Assembly: GCA_949123685.1 (NCBI GenBank)
Contig: CASBHZ010000075.1
Span: 1-14,708 of the forward strand
Length of the DNA: 14,708 nt
From: an uncultured Bacteroidales bacterium
GTDB lineage: Bacteria; Bacteroidota; Bacteroidia; Bacteroidales; Muribaculaceae
Direction: 5' to 3'
Part shown: piece after piece, positions 1 through 6,707 of the stretch
Position numbering within the stretch: the stretch's first letter is position 1
Layout of the letters: every line of letters begins with the position of its first letter
Program-made: the position numbers and the translations under genes
Notes under the pieces: generated by a model
What the model saw: only the letters and a program-made list of their open reading frames with translations
The model's database searches: none
Told to the model about the DNA's origin: nothing

Positions 1-1401
1 CTGTTCAGTCTCGGCAAATAGAGCCGTGGTAGTCTCGCTGATCTTGATGTCATTGTCGCTTATGAAATCGGTATTGCCGCTGTATCTGTCTGTGCGGTGA
101 ATATTGGTGATTTCCGTGCCGAATCTGATGTCGCCTTTCAATGCCGGTAAGGATGCCGTAATGTTGCCGGCAAGTAGTCTGTTCTCAACATTATTTACCG
201 TAGAAAAATCTCGTTCCTGATTTATCGTTGAAATCTCAGTCTCTGCGGTATGCCTGTCGTCTATCTGCCACATTGCGTCAAAATTGACCGACAAGTGCCA
301 TTTCCCAATTTCGCCGGTATAATATGCACTGAGAAGATGTTGCCGATTATGGCGGGATATATCTGAAAGATTCTCAAGAGTCTCGGAAAATTCATTATTG
401 ACATAGCGGTCAGTCAATGAATTGTCTTCGGATGTGGAGGGTCTGAAAGAGAAGTCATAATAAAAACCGAAGCTATGCAACGAGACGTTGTAGCTTAGAC
501 CTATTTTTCCTTGATAGACCGGGTATTTTGACATATCTCTTCCGGAGCTGCTCTGTTGCACGACACCGGATTTGAGATATTGCAGTGTGGTATTGGAAAA
601 CCTCGGTCGTTCACGGTAATTCTCGTAATTCAACATTCCGAAAAGGTCAAAACCCTTCTTGCGCCAGTTGAAATTGAGCTGCTCGAAAAGATAGGTATAA
701 TGCTTATAGCCTACTGTTGTGTGGTCGTTGAAAGAAAAGCCTTCTCCGACAGGTGCGACAGTGGCTATTCTTATCACAGAATTGACGGTGGAAGCATAAC
801 GAGCTCCCGGATTGGTTATCACATCAACGCTTTTAATCTGCGTGGAGGCGAGCTGTTCAAGTTCCGACATATCCCTTATCTGTCTGCCGTTTATATAAAT
901 AGAGGGTGTTCCTTTTCCAAGCACTTCAATACCGGAACCTATTTTTGTAACGAAAGGCATCTTGCCAAGCACTTCAAGGGCGGTTCCTGTGTTGGCGAGA
1001 TATGTGCCGGATACAGGAATCTGTACTCCTTCCCCTTTTAGTTTTGCCATAGGGCGTGAACCTTTGACTATAACCTCGCCAAGCATGTACGAAGCAGGGG
1101 CAAGGACAATATCACCTAAGTTGGCATCCGGGTTGTCTATAATCCTGTCCTCAAAGCCTATTGCCGAGACTTTTAGGAACACGGAATTACCGTCTCCTCT
1201 AACTGAAAACTTTCCTTCGGCATCAGTTACAGTCCCGTCAATCAATGTTGAATCATTTTGGTTCTGAAGTGTCACATTAACAAACTCCAGAGGATTGCCG
1301 GATACATCCTTTATGATGCCTTCGTAGGTCTTAACCTCGGCAAAAAGGGTGTTGAATGTTAGGCAGAGCAACAGCCCCGCCATTAATTTTCTTAATGACA
1401 T
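1..1401 (-). CDS. Outer membrane beta-barrel protein with carboxypeptidase-regulatory N-domain (partial, C-terminus beyond window)
   Basis: Open frame of 467 codons read from an ATG at 1399-1401 to the window edge with no stop, so the C-terminal part is missing. Residues 1-21 form a signal peptide (MSLRKLMAG, then a Leu-rich core, ending FNTLFA). Residues about 25-100 look like a carboxypeptidase-regulatory (CarboxypepD_reg-like) beta-sandwich, with GNPLEFVNVTL and VTDAEGKFSV. Residues about 115-215 resemble a TonB-receptor plug, with YINGRQIRDMSELEQL and SVDVITNPGARY. The rest alternates aromatic and polar residues like barrel strands. This order is typical of the Bacteroidetes outer membrane beta-barrel family (OMP_b-brl_3 type, usually about 800 residues). 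It lies 26 bp after the putative anti-sigma gene and is probably the last visible gene of that operon. The ligand is unknown; import or surface signalling is inferred from family. An alternative start at Met7 is possible, but Met1 gives the better signal peptide. Confidence 0.85.
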   Translation of the reverse strand, partial: MSLRKLMAGLLLCLTFNTLFAEVKTYEGIIKDVSGNPLEFVNVTLQNQNDSTLIDGTVTDAEGKFSVRGDGNSVFLKVSAIGFEDRIIDNPDANLGDIVLAPASYMLGEVIVKGSRPMAKLKGEGVQIPVSGTYLANTGTALEVLGKMPFVTKIGSGIEVLGKGTPSIYINGRQIRDMSELEQLASTQIKSVDVITNPGARYASTVNSVIRIATVAPVGEGFSFNDHTTVGYKHYTYLFEQLNFNWRKKGFDLFGMLNYENYRERPRFSNTTLQYLKSGVVQQSSSGRDMSKYPVYQGKIGLSYNVSLHSFGFYYDFSFRPSTSEDNSLTDRYVNNEFSETLENLSDISRHNRQHLLSAYYTGEIGKWHLSVNFDAMWQIDDRHTAETEISTINQERDFSTVNNVENRLLAGNITASLPALKGDIRFGTEITNIHRTDRYSGNTDFISDNDIKISETTTALFAETEQ

Positions 1402-1427
1402 CGAATTATGTTTTGAGTATTATTCTA

Positions 1428-2582
1428 TTAAAGACCCCCGACTACAATCCATCCACCGGAATCGGTTTTCTGCAAGGCTATGTTGTGTCTTTGCATGGTG
1501 TTGTCTCTAAGTTCAAGCGTATATGGAACGAAAATTGAGTTTCCTGCACCGGATGAGAAGGAATGTCCTATCGAGATAAGTCTTGAACCACTGAATTTTT
1601 CCTTGTATGTCACATCTGATATTTCCTTCATCATAACCTTGTCGAGAATCGCTTCATTCCAGTCTGTGAAGGCATTAAGTATGGTAGAGGCCGCTTCTTC
1701 CGCACTGAGGTCTTTCAATCCGACAGGCTGTTTTTCTGTCTCTACATAGCGGATGTCATCGGCGAGATGGCATATATCGTTCCTATGTAGCCCGTAATTT
1801 ATAGATGTGATTTTCAGCACCGGTATTTCCCGACTATTCGAGACCATACTTACTGTAGCACTTTTAAGTCTTTTGGAATCAGCTTCAATCACATATCTCC
1901 GGATATTTTCGGATTCGGCAATAGATGTGTTCAGCAGGTAGGGATTGTCAAAATTTCCTTGCGGCATGGTGTGAACTGTAAGAATTATGTCGTCACCGCT
2001 TTTACTTACCGTATATTCTCCGCCTTTGCCGCTGATGCAATTATCCAATTCTGTCTCCAGTATCTTCCGGGGGGCCAGTAGGGTTGCCATATATCCCAAG
2101 ACTTTTTCTTCTTCGGACTCAGGGAGGTGCAAACCTAATTTGAGAGACGGCATCCAAGTGTAGATGTCAGTGCCATTTCCTGTTGCCACACGCTCTCCTT
2201 TGTCAATTCTCCATTTCAGAAGCGAATCTGAAGCGGCAATGTAGATGTGATGTGTTATAAAATCCTCATGTATATCTATGTAGCTGAAATTTTCTATCAG
2301 GCGAGTCCTGACCTCTGCTGTCATTTCGATATCTTCGGAGCGTTCAAGTGCGTTTATTGCCTCTGCAAGAATCTCCTTTGCTGAAATCCTTGAAGGCACG
2401 AATATAAGCAACAGAACTGCCGCGACTGCACTCAGACTGATTCCACCGAAAACCCATTTGCGAATAGTATGTTTCCTGTCCGTCTGTTCCAATGTACGGA
2501 TGACTTTAAGACGCAATTCGTCAGAAGCCTTTATCTCACGGCGAGGCTTCAACAATTCCTTTATTTCTTTGTAATCATTCAT
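1428..2582 (-). CDS. Putative anti-sigma factor, single-pass membrane protein with long periplasmic part
   Basis: 384 residues. A 42-residue basic/acidic N-terminus is followed by one clear membrane helix (about residues 43-62, WVFGGISLSAVAAVLLLIF). About 320 residues would then lie in the periplasm. Residues about 66-250 (starting SAKEILAEAINALE) resemble LolA/RseB-like folds, with a short helix and then many beta strands. The last 85 residues, starting AAEEA-like SAEEAASTILNAF and ending GGWIVVGGL, look like an NTF2-like domain. Both fold calls are inferences from pattern. The role rests mainly on position: it starts one base after the stop of an ECF sigma gene and precedes an outer membrane receptor-like gene, the usual layout of sigma/anti-sigma/receptor modules. 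It lacks the FecR domain seen in the common Bacteroidetes anti-sigma factors, and the cytoplasmic sigma-binding part would be unusually short. Treat the function as likely, not shown. Confidence 0.65.
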   Translation of the reverse strand: MNDYKEIKELLKPRREIKASDELRLKVIRTLEQTDRKHTIRKWVFGGISLSAVAAVLLLIFVPSRISAKEILAEAINALERSEDIEMTAEVRTRLIENFSYIDIHEDFITHHIYIAASDSLLKWRIDKGERVATGNGTDIYTWMPSLKLGLHLPESEEEKVLGYMATLLAPRKILETELDNCISGKGGEYTVSKSGDDIILTVHTMPQGNFDNPYLLNTSIAESENIRRYVIEADSKRLKSATVSMVSNSREIPVLKITSINYGLHRNDICHLADDIRYVETEKQPVGLKDLSAEEAASTILNAFTDWNEAILDKVMMKEISDVTYKEKFSGSRLISIGHSFSSGAGNSIFVPYTLELRDNTMQRHNIALQKTDSGGWIVVGGL

Positions 2583-2583
2583 A

Positions 2584-3084
2584 CTATGTTTTTTTATGGT
2601 TAATGAACAGTTTTCTTAATTTATTCATCCCTGATTTATATCTTGATTTGGCAGTGGACTGAGGAATGGAAAGGATACTGCTGATTTCGACAAATGACAG
2701 ACCGTCAACCACATTCATTCGTATGATGTCGGCTTCGCGTGATGGGAGACTGTCAAGACAGGCGTTTACTCTGTCAGCATCCTCCAGATCAAGTATCTCA
2801 TTGGGTGTTTCCTCTATATCGTAATCTTCTATGTGCAAGATGTCCCGTTTGCCAGACCGGGCATAATCTTGGCACAGATTATGGACAATCCTGAAAAGAT
2901 AGAGTCTCACGCTTTCCGGCTTAATGTTGTCTGTATACCTCTCCAGAAATTTCAGAACGGCTTCGTATACAAGATCCTCAGCCTCAACATGGTTGCCAAG
3001 CCTATAATACGCAAAACGTACAAGATAGTCGAGATTATCCTCGATTATCTTGCTGATGGTTTTGTGCCGAGTATTCTTTAACAT
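2584..3084 (-). CDS. ECF-type RNA polymerase sigma factor
   Basis: 166 residues, a normal length for a sigma-70 family ECF factor. Region 2 spans about residues 14-80: an aromatic-rich stretch FAYYRLGNHVEAEDLVYEAV, followed by YLFRIVHNLCQDYAR, the core-binding and -10 recognition helices. Region 4 spans about residues 108-160: LPSREADIIRMNVVDGLSFVEI, then a helix-turn-helix SILSIPQSTAKSRYKSGM that would read the -35 element. There is no region 3, as usual in ECF factors. The ATG at 3082-3084 gives the standard N-terminus. It is translationally close to the downstream membrane protein (one base between genes), which supports a sigma/anti-sigma pair. It probably directs expression of its own operon including the outer membrane protein, but I could not find a convincing ECF promoter pair upstream. 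An IS element sits about 250 bp upstream of the start codon. Confidence 0.92.
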   Translation of the reverse strand: MLKNTRHKTISKIIEDNLDYLVRFAYYRLGNHVEAEDLVYEAVLKFLERYTDNIKPESVRLYLFRIVHNLCQDYARSGKRDILHIEDYDIEETPNEILDLEDADRVNACLDSLPSREADIIRMNVVDGLSFVEISSILSIPQSTAKSRYKSGMNKLRKLFINHKKT

Positions 3085-3327
3085 ACCGTCCTGTTATTGA
3101 TACTTCTACTTAATAAGACGTAAAATAAACAAAATCGACGAAAATGAAATGTTAAAAATCAGCTATCCTTAGCTATTTTTATGTATTGCATAAAATAAAC
3201 GTGGTGACCCGGTGAGATTTTAGGCTAAGCAAGGCAAACGTCAGACTATTAAATAGTTCTGAGGTTTTGTGTATAATCCTTTCGATTCCGGACCGAGATA
3301 AGACCAAGAAAGTTAGCTAAAGATTGG
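3085..3327. other. Intergenic region upstream of the sigma operon
   Basis: About 240 bases without a credible gene, A+T rich. It must hold the promoter of the sigma operon, but no clear TTTG/TAnnTTTG pair or AAC/CGTC-type ECF promoter with normal spacing is visible. Small symmetric elements are present: AGCTA-tcct-TAGCT near 3162-3175 and ACTATT-a-AATAGT at 3245-3257. I attach no function to them. Before the IS insertion this gap ran on directly to 4612, for about 300 bp in total up to the radical SAM gene. Confidence 0.5.
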
Positions 3328-3336
3328 GTCTAATAG
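3328..3336. repeat. Target site duplication, left copy
   Basis: GTCTAATAG directly abuts the left inverted repeat of the IS4-family element. The identical nine bases follow the right inverted repeat at 4603-4611. A 9-bp duplication is within the range known for IS4-family elements. Confidence 0.93.
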
Positions 3337-3359
3337 CATAGCACATGACATTTTTAGGT
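3337..3359 (+). repeat. Left terminal inverted repeat of the IS (IRL)
   Basis: Begins CATAGCACATGACATTTTTA and continues GGT. The first 20 bases are identical to the reverse complement of the right end, position 21 differs (G versus A), and positions 22-23 match again. Confidence 0.93.
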
Positions 3360-3421
3360 ATTCGTCTCAAGGCACACAAAAACAAGTACATACGCCAATT
3401 GGGAGTCAATTTCAAGTTAAA

Positions 3422-4585
3422 ATGTCTTGCATCGCTTGCCTTTACCAACTGTCAATAAAACATAAGGATATAGGAAAGGCGCGGACTTCCTTTGTTAATA
3501 GGGTGAACAAAAATCAAGGAAATCGCACGCCTTATGGATACTCTATTAACAATTCTGAGACCGGTTTGTCAGAGAGGAATGAACCTTTCTCTAAAAAATG
3601 TCTCATATCGGTTCTTCAGGCCATGATAGTGTCGTGGTCGGTCAACATTCTCAAACTCGCTTCCGAGTTTGCCTCAAGTGCCGACGTCGCATCGGTGGTA
3701 AGGCGTATCGAGCGTTTCTTGCTTCGAGGACTGGTAAAGCAGCATGAAGCTGCCCGGAGCATAATTGACGCCCTGCCTGAAAATAGTCGGTTCATACTGA
3801 CCATGGACGGCACATCATGGCAGCTTGGCAAATTCAAATACTATGTCCTTGCAGTGGGAATCTGCTTCAACGGAATATCGCTCCCCATATGCTTCACATT
3901 CCTCCCTGGCCACGACATTACCAGCTTTGTAGAGGAGATTGACATTATGGAAAGAGTTGTATCCCTGATTGGCCATGGCAGGATAGAGTGTCTTCTCGCA
4001 GACCGTGAGTTCGGCAATTCGAATTTCATCAAATGGCTTCAGATAAACCACATACGCTATTGCCTGAGACTGCGGGAGAATCTGTTTATGAGAAAAGAAG
4101 GCCAGAAAAAGGGGCGGAAGCTCCGCGAAGTGCTCTCATCGCTGAAACTCGGTGAATCCGTCGTATTGCATGACGTCTGGCTGATGCGCAGGAACACGAG
4201 GGTACGGATCTATGCCACACGCCGCACGGGCAGAAACGGGGAGGAGTCGCTTATAATCCTCGCTTCTCCATTGGAGTGCGACTATACGGAGGCGCTCTAT
4301 CGCAAGCGTTGGACTCTCGAGACCGCATTCCGGGCGCTGAAGTCCGCCGGATTCAACATGGAGGAGACCCATCTCGGAGTAAAGCGTTTTGAAAACATGC
4401 TTACTCTTTTGATGATTGCCTTTGCTGCTGTATTCATCGACGGCCTTGTCAAAATCGAGTCTTTGCCGATTCCGATGATGAAAAGCAGGAATGTACAGCG
4501 CATCAGTATTTTTCGATATGGATATGTCAACCTGCTGCACGATTTCTGGACAAATGTTAAAAACGAGGCGGCTAAACCGACTTAA
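3422..4585 (+). CDS. IS4-family DDE transposase
   Basis: 387 residues that cut and join the ends of the surrounding IS. The RNase H-like catalytic core is visible: first Asp at D129 in FILTMDGTSWQ, second Asp at D194 in IECLLADREFG, and the C-terminal IS4 signature Y-x2-R-x3-E-x6-K at Y293, R296, E300 and K307 in LYRKRWTLETAFRALK. Between D194 and E300 there is a beta-rich stretch of about 100 residues, as in the IS4 family. The N-terminal part has a helical DNA-binding look. The frame is open further upstream to the IS end but has no ATG there, so 3422 is the first ATG; GTG/TTG starts cannot be excluded. The TAA stop (4583-4585) lies within the right inverted repeat. No frameshift or internal stop is seen, so the enzyme should be functional. 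Confidence 0.93.
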   Translation: MSCIACLYQLSIKHKDIGKARTSFVNRVNKNQGNRTPYGYSINNSETGLSERNEPFSKKCLISVLQAMIVSWSVNILKLASEFASSADVASVVRRIERFLLRGLVKQHEAARSIIDALPENSRFILTMDGTSWQLGKFKYYVLAVGICFNGISLPICFTFLPGHDITSFVEEIDIMERVVSLIGHGRIECLLADREFGNSNFIKWLQINHIRYCLRLRENLFMRKEGQKKGRKLREVLSSLKLGESVVLHDVWLMRRNTRVRIYATRRTGRNGEESLIILASPLECDYTEALYRKRWTLETAFRALKSAGFNMEETHLGVKRFENMLTLLMIAFAAVFIDGLVKIESLPIPMMKSRNVQRISIFRYGYVNLLHDFWTNVKNEAAKPT

Positions 4586-4602
4586 AAATGTCATGTGCTA
4601 TG
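4580..4602 (-). repeat. Right terminal inverted repeat of the IS (IRR)
   Basis: Reverse complement of the left end with one mismatch in 23. It contains the last codon and stop of the transposase gene. Confidence 0.93.
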
Positions 4603-4611
4603 GTCTAATAG
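4603..4611. repeat. Target site duplication, right copy
   Basis: GTCTAATAG, identical to 3328-3336. Its last two bases also form the start of a 16-bp inverted repeat (4610-4625). Confidence 0.93.
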
Positions 4612-4625
4612 GCATAAATATGCCT
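4610..4625. repeat. 16-bp inverted repeat at the IS insertion site
   Basis: AGGCATA-aa-TATGCCT, two perfect 7-base arms with a 2-base centre. It lies between the IS and the 3' end of the radical SAM gene. It could be a protein-binding site, a weak hairpin at the end of the radical SAM transcript, or a target feature preferred by the IS. A tandem repeat of GCAGGCTGGA follows at 4637-4646 and 4648-4657. Confidence 0.6.
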
Positions 4626-4662
4626 GTCCAAAATGAGCAGGCTGGATGCAGGCTGGAAATCT

Positions 4663-5556
4663 TTACAGATGCCAAATCCTGTTGCGATGGGTTCTTAGTG
4701 AGTCTTCGGGGAACCGGGCTATCGCTTTGTCAAATTCGCTAAGTATTGCGGTTTTGTCATCCGGTAATGCTCCGGTAATCGGTACTGTATTGGAAATATG
4801 ATGACCAAGCAGATTGACTCTGATGTTCAGTCTGTCAATTAGCGTCCGCATCTCTATCAGTCGCTCAATTTCCGGTTCCTCGATATATGTGCCGTCCTGC
4901 ACTTCCTGATATAACTGCGATTCGGGAAAGATGGTTAACGACACTATGTTGATGATGCAGGGATGGAGTCGGTTCAGCACGCCGGCGGTTGCTATCGCGC
5001 TTACCTCGCCATTACCCTTGCCCCCGAGTCCGTTCAGGTAGAAAATGTTGTAGCGGATTCCCGCTTTGTCGAGCTTTGACAGCTGTTCAATAATATCGGA
5101 GGCATTGTAGCCTTTGTTCATACGTTCCAGTGTCGGGTCATGTGCCGTCTCCATCCCGATGTTGATGCTGTTGAGTTTCATGTGTCGGAGATTCTTTAGT
5201 TCCTCTACAGATTTGGGAATTATGTCTGTGACACGGGCAAACATTCCAAACGAAACCATGTGTGGCAGATATTTTCTCAGCAGGAGTGCCACATCCATAA
5301 GCTTATTGTAGTTCAGTGCAAAAGGATTTGCACCAGTTAGATAGACTCTTCGGGTGCGTGGTTGCCATTGACGGATAATTTTCAGGTCTTGCTCAACCTC
5401 CGAAAGCGGTGACATCCGGAATGGGGTGCCGTGATAAAGGCTGCAAAACTTGCACTTGTGCCAAGTGCAGCCGGAGGTCAGTTGCAGGAGTTGGGAACTT
5501 GCCTCGTATGGTGGTCGCCATATCTGTCCTGTGAAATGTAGCTCTGGATATATCAT
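4663..5556 (-). CDS. Radical SAM protein of unknown substrate
   Basis: 297 residues. The iron-sulfur motif is at the N-terminus: TSGCTWHKCKFCSLY with Cys30, Cys35 and Cys38. The spacing is C-x4-C-x2-C, one residue longer than the classic motif but, from what I know, regular for the subfamily with the GC(S/T)xNKCTFC-like signature. The barrel continues with VYLTGANPFAL (residues about 71-81), NSINIGMETAHDPTLERMNKGY (a SAM/ribose-binding type glycine-glutamate stretch) and IFYLNGLGGKGNG. The C-terminus (SLRTHRNRIWHL) looks complete, so the nearby IS did not truncate it. No cobalamin or SPASM domain is visible. It should bind a 4Fe-4S cluster and cleave SAM in the cytoplasm; the substrate is unknown. 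It is divergently arranged with a HxlR regulator, which probably controls it through palindromes in its leader. Confidence 0.85.
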   Translation of the reverse strand: MIYPELHFTGQIWRPPYEASSQLLQLTSGCTWHKCKFCSLYHGTPFRMSPLSEVEQDLKIIRQWQPRTRRVYLTGANPFALNYNKLMDVALLLRKYLPHMVSFGMFARVTDIIPKSVEELKNLRHMKLNSINIGMETAHDPTLERMNKGYNASDIIEQLSKLDKAGIRYNIFYLNGLGGKGNGEVSAIATAGVLNRLHPCIINIVSLTIFPESQLYQEVQDGTYIEEPEIERLIEMRTLIDRLNIRVNLLGHHISNTVPITGALPDDKTAILSEFDKAIARFPEDSLRTHRNRIWHL

Positions 5557-5570
5557 AACTTGAATTTTTT

Positions 5571-5586
5571 TATGTAATTTTACATA
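5571..5586. promoter_or_regulatory. Inverted repeat 1, putative HxlR operator
   Basis: TATGTAA-tt-TTACATA, two perfect 7-base arms. It lies in the 5' untranslated region of the radical SAM gene, 15 bp from its start codon, and one base from a second palindrome. A role as regulator-binding site is inferred from symmetry and context. Confidence 0.6.
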
Positions 5587-5587
5587 A

Positions 5588-5603
5588 GTAAATGATCATT
5601 TAC
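5588..5603. promoter_or_regulatory. Perfect 16-bp palindrome, putative HxlR operator
   Basis: GTAAATGATCATTTAC equals its own reverse complement. It begins just downstream of the -7 box (5608-5615) of the radical SAM promoter on the minus strand, covering the expected transcription start region, which is a good position for a repressor. HxlR proteins are winged-helix dimers that bind such symmetric sites. The link to this particular regulator is inferred. Confidence 0.65.
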
Positions 5604-5607
5604 CCAG

Positions 5608-5638
5608 CAAAATTATATGATTATCAGAGCTGAAGCAA
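5608..5638 (-). promoter_or_regulatory. Predicted promoter of the radical SAM gene
   Basis: On the minus strand: TTG (5636-5638) as the -33 element, 20-bp spacer, then TAATTTTG (5608-5615), an exact match to the Bacteroidetes -7 consensus TAnnTTTG. Transcription would start near 5602, giving a leader of about 45 bases that carries both palindromes. Confidence 0.6.
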
Positions 5639-5712
5639 CAACTTACCAATGGGTTTGACCCTTACCGGAAAGTTTGTTTTGCTCGTTATCAGTCTCTTTG
5701 AGATATCACGAT

Positions 5713-6063
5713 ATGTCAAAAAAATTAGACTACGAATATTGTAAGGCTGCTCCGATGCTTGAATGGCTCGGCAACAAGTGGTCATTGGTTGTTCTCGTGA
5801 AGATTTCCGAGAACGAGCCGATGCGTTTCAACGAGCTGTATCGTAACATTCCGTCAGTATCGGAGAAAGTGTTGTCACAGGTGCTCAAACAGCTTACAAT
5901 AGATGGTATAATCCGCAGGGAGCTGTTTCCCGATGTACCTCCTCGTACGGAATATTCGGTGACTGACTTCGGCAAGACTCTTTTGCCCCATGTGTTGGCG
6001 CTCATTAATTGGGGACGCGAGAATTTTGACACTATAATGTCAAATCGTCAAAACACAACATAA
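5713..6063 (+). CDS. HxlR-family winged-helix transcriptional regulator
   Basis: 116 residues from the ATG at 5713, within the usual 100-130 for HxlR proteins. The family signature is EYCKAAPMLEWLGNKWSLVV at residues 8-27, then FNELYRNIPSVSEKVLSQVL (recognition helix region), KQLTIDGIIRRELF and the wing PPRTEYSVTDFGKTL. The C-terminal helix (LPHVLALINWGREN) is the usual dimer contact. Cys10 sits where several HxlR/YodB-type proteins carry a redox-sensing cysteine, so thiol or electrophile sensing is possible but unproven. An in-frame ATG at 5674 adds 13 residues unlike the family, so I prefer 5713 (MSKKLDYEYC). It is divergent from the radical SAM gene, with two palindromes between them, and converges on the PH-like gene 31 bp downstream. 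Confidence 0.88.
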   Translation: MSKKLDYEYCKAAPMLEWLGNKWSLVVLVKISENEPMRFNELYRNIPSVSEKVLSQVLKQLTIDGIIRRELFPDVPPRTEYSVTDFGKTLLPHVLALINWGRENFDTIMSNRQNTT

Positions 6064-6094
6064 ATTATTTGGAAGGACTTACCAATCTGTATCA

Positions 6095-6583
6095 TTATAA
6101 AGTTGCGATTCTTTGTCTTATGGCATCTACCATTTCCGGAGCATCTTTGCAACCAAGCATATATTTTTTGCCGTCTTTAGTGAAGACAAGAAAGCGGTCG
6201 GAATTTTTGCCGTAATAAGCGAAATACTTGCCGAGATTTTTTTCTCTGAACCATCCGTACCACCCGAACCAACCTCCACTGCCGCATATTCTTATTGCGT
6301 CTATTGTCGGAGGACATAATATGACATCGGCAATCTCGGACAGGGGGATAGATTTGATTTTTAGCGGTCGGTTAATTTCCAGACTGTTCTTATCCAATAA
6401 AACGGACAGCGGCATAAAGAACAGGGTTGACAGGAATAGCAGAATGATTACAGCACCAAGAATCCAAACGGCAATATTGTTGTCGGGCTGTTTCAATGCA
6501 TATACAAACATTCCCCAAAATATGGCTGTTGATATAGCTGAAATAATAAGTGAATATGAACTAAGTTCTACACGTTTTTTCAT
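6095..6583 (-). CDS. Small membrane protein with PH-like domain
   Basis: 162 residues. Two hydrophobic helices lie at about residues 9-30 (SLIISAISTAIFWGMFVYAL) and 37-60 (IAVWILGAVIILLFLSTLFF). They are followed by a cytoplasmic-type beta domain with LLDKNSLEINRPLKIKSIPLSEIADV and LVFTKDGKKYMLGCKDAPEMVDAI at the end. This helix pair plus beta domain is the layout of bacterial PH-domain membrane proteins known from Bacteroidetes. A striking aromatic/glycine stretch ICGSGGWFGWYGWFREKNLG lies at about residues 98-117. Function is unknown. It has its own upstream region with an AACAGCTTC motif (6671-6679) and a small leader hairpin, and it converges with the HxlR gene. Confidence 0.75.
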   Translation of the reverse strand: MKKRVELSSYSLIISAISTAIFWGMFVYALKQPDNNIAVWILGAVIILLFLSTLFFMPLSVLLDKNSLEINRPLKIKSIPLSEIADVILCPPTIDAIRICGSGGWFGWYGWFREKNLGKYFAYYGKNSDRFLVFTKDGKKYMLGCKDAPEMVDAIRQRIATL

Positions 6584-6614
6584 TATAATTAGTTTTAATA
6601 ATCCAGCTGAAAGG

Positions 6615-6631
6615 CTGCAATTTTCTTGCAG
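6615..6631 (-). other. Small leader hairpin before the PH-like gene
   Basis: On the minus strand CTGCAA-gaaaa-TTGCAG: two perfect 6-base arms and a 5-base loop, in the expected 5' leader about 32-48 bases before the start codon. No run of T follows, so it is not an obvious terminator. Confidence 0.35.
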
Positions 6632-6707
6632 TTATCGTTATTTATCTTAAAATTTTCACAAATCAAATTAGAAGCTGTTTAAGCAACTCCAATTATTCTT
6701 GTTAAAG

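Larger units (their letters stand above)
3337..4602 (+). mobile_element. Complete IS4-family insertion sequence, 1266 bp
   Basis: The ends are defined by 23-bp terminal inverted repeats (3337-3359 and 4580-4602) differing at one position, flanked by identical 9-bp target duplications GTCTAATAG. It carries a single transposase gene in the plus direction that ends inside the right repeat. Intact ends, intact gene and exact duplications suggest a fairly recent and possibly active insertion. It lies in the intergenic region between the radical SAM gene and the sigma operon and breaks no coding sequence I can recognise. I cannot assign a named IS from sequence alone. Confidence 0.93.

Noticed and set aside
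556..1041. Plus-strand open frame of 161 codons opposite the outer membrane protein gene
   Set aside because: The minus strand encodes a full signal peptide, regulatory domain and plug motifs through the same bases; the plus-strand product has no recognisable features.
3100..3200. ECF-type autoregulated promoter (AAC ... CGTC) upstream of the sigma gene
   Set aside because: An AAC and a CGTC occur close together on the minus strand but only about 10 bases apart, too short for an ECF promoter.
3275..3305. T-loop-like TTTCGATTCCGG suggesting a tRNA fragment or attachment site
   Set aside because: No matching T-stem, acceptor stem or anticodon arm can be built around it.
3345..3458. Short 37-codon frame at the left end of the IS (MTFLGIRLKAHKNK...)
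   Set aside because: It overlaps the transposase start in another frame, begins inside the inverted repeat, and there is no sign of a frameshifted two-frame transposase.
5674..5712. Upstream in-frame start for the HxlR regulator
   Set aside because: It would add 13 residues (MFCSLSVSLRYHD) that do not fit the family N-terminus; the ATG at 5713 gives the usual short lead before the conserved Cys.
5641..6086. ACTTACCAAT repeated at 5641-5650 and 6077-6086 on either side of the HxlR gene
   Set aside because: A 10-base match with no extended similarity or symmetry; probably chance.
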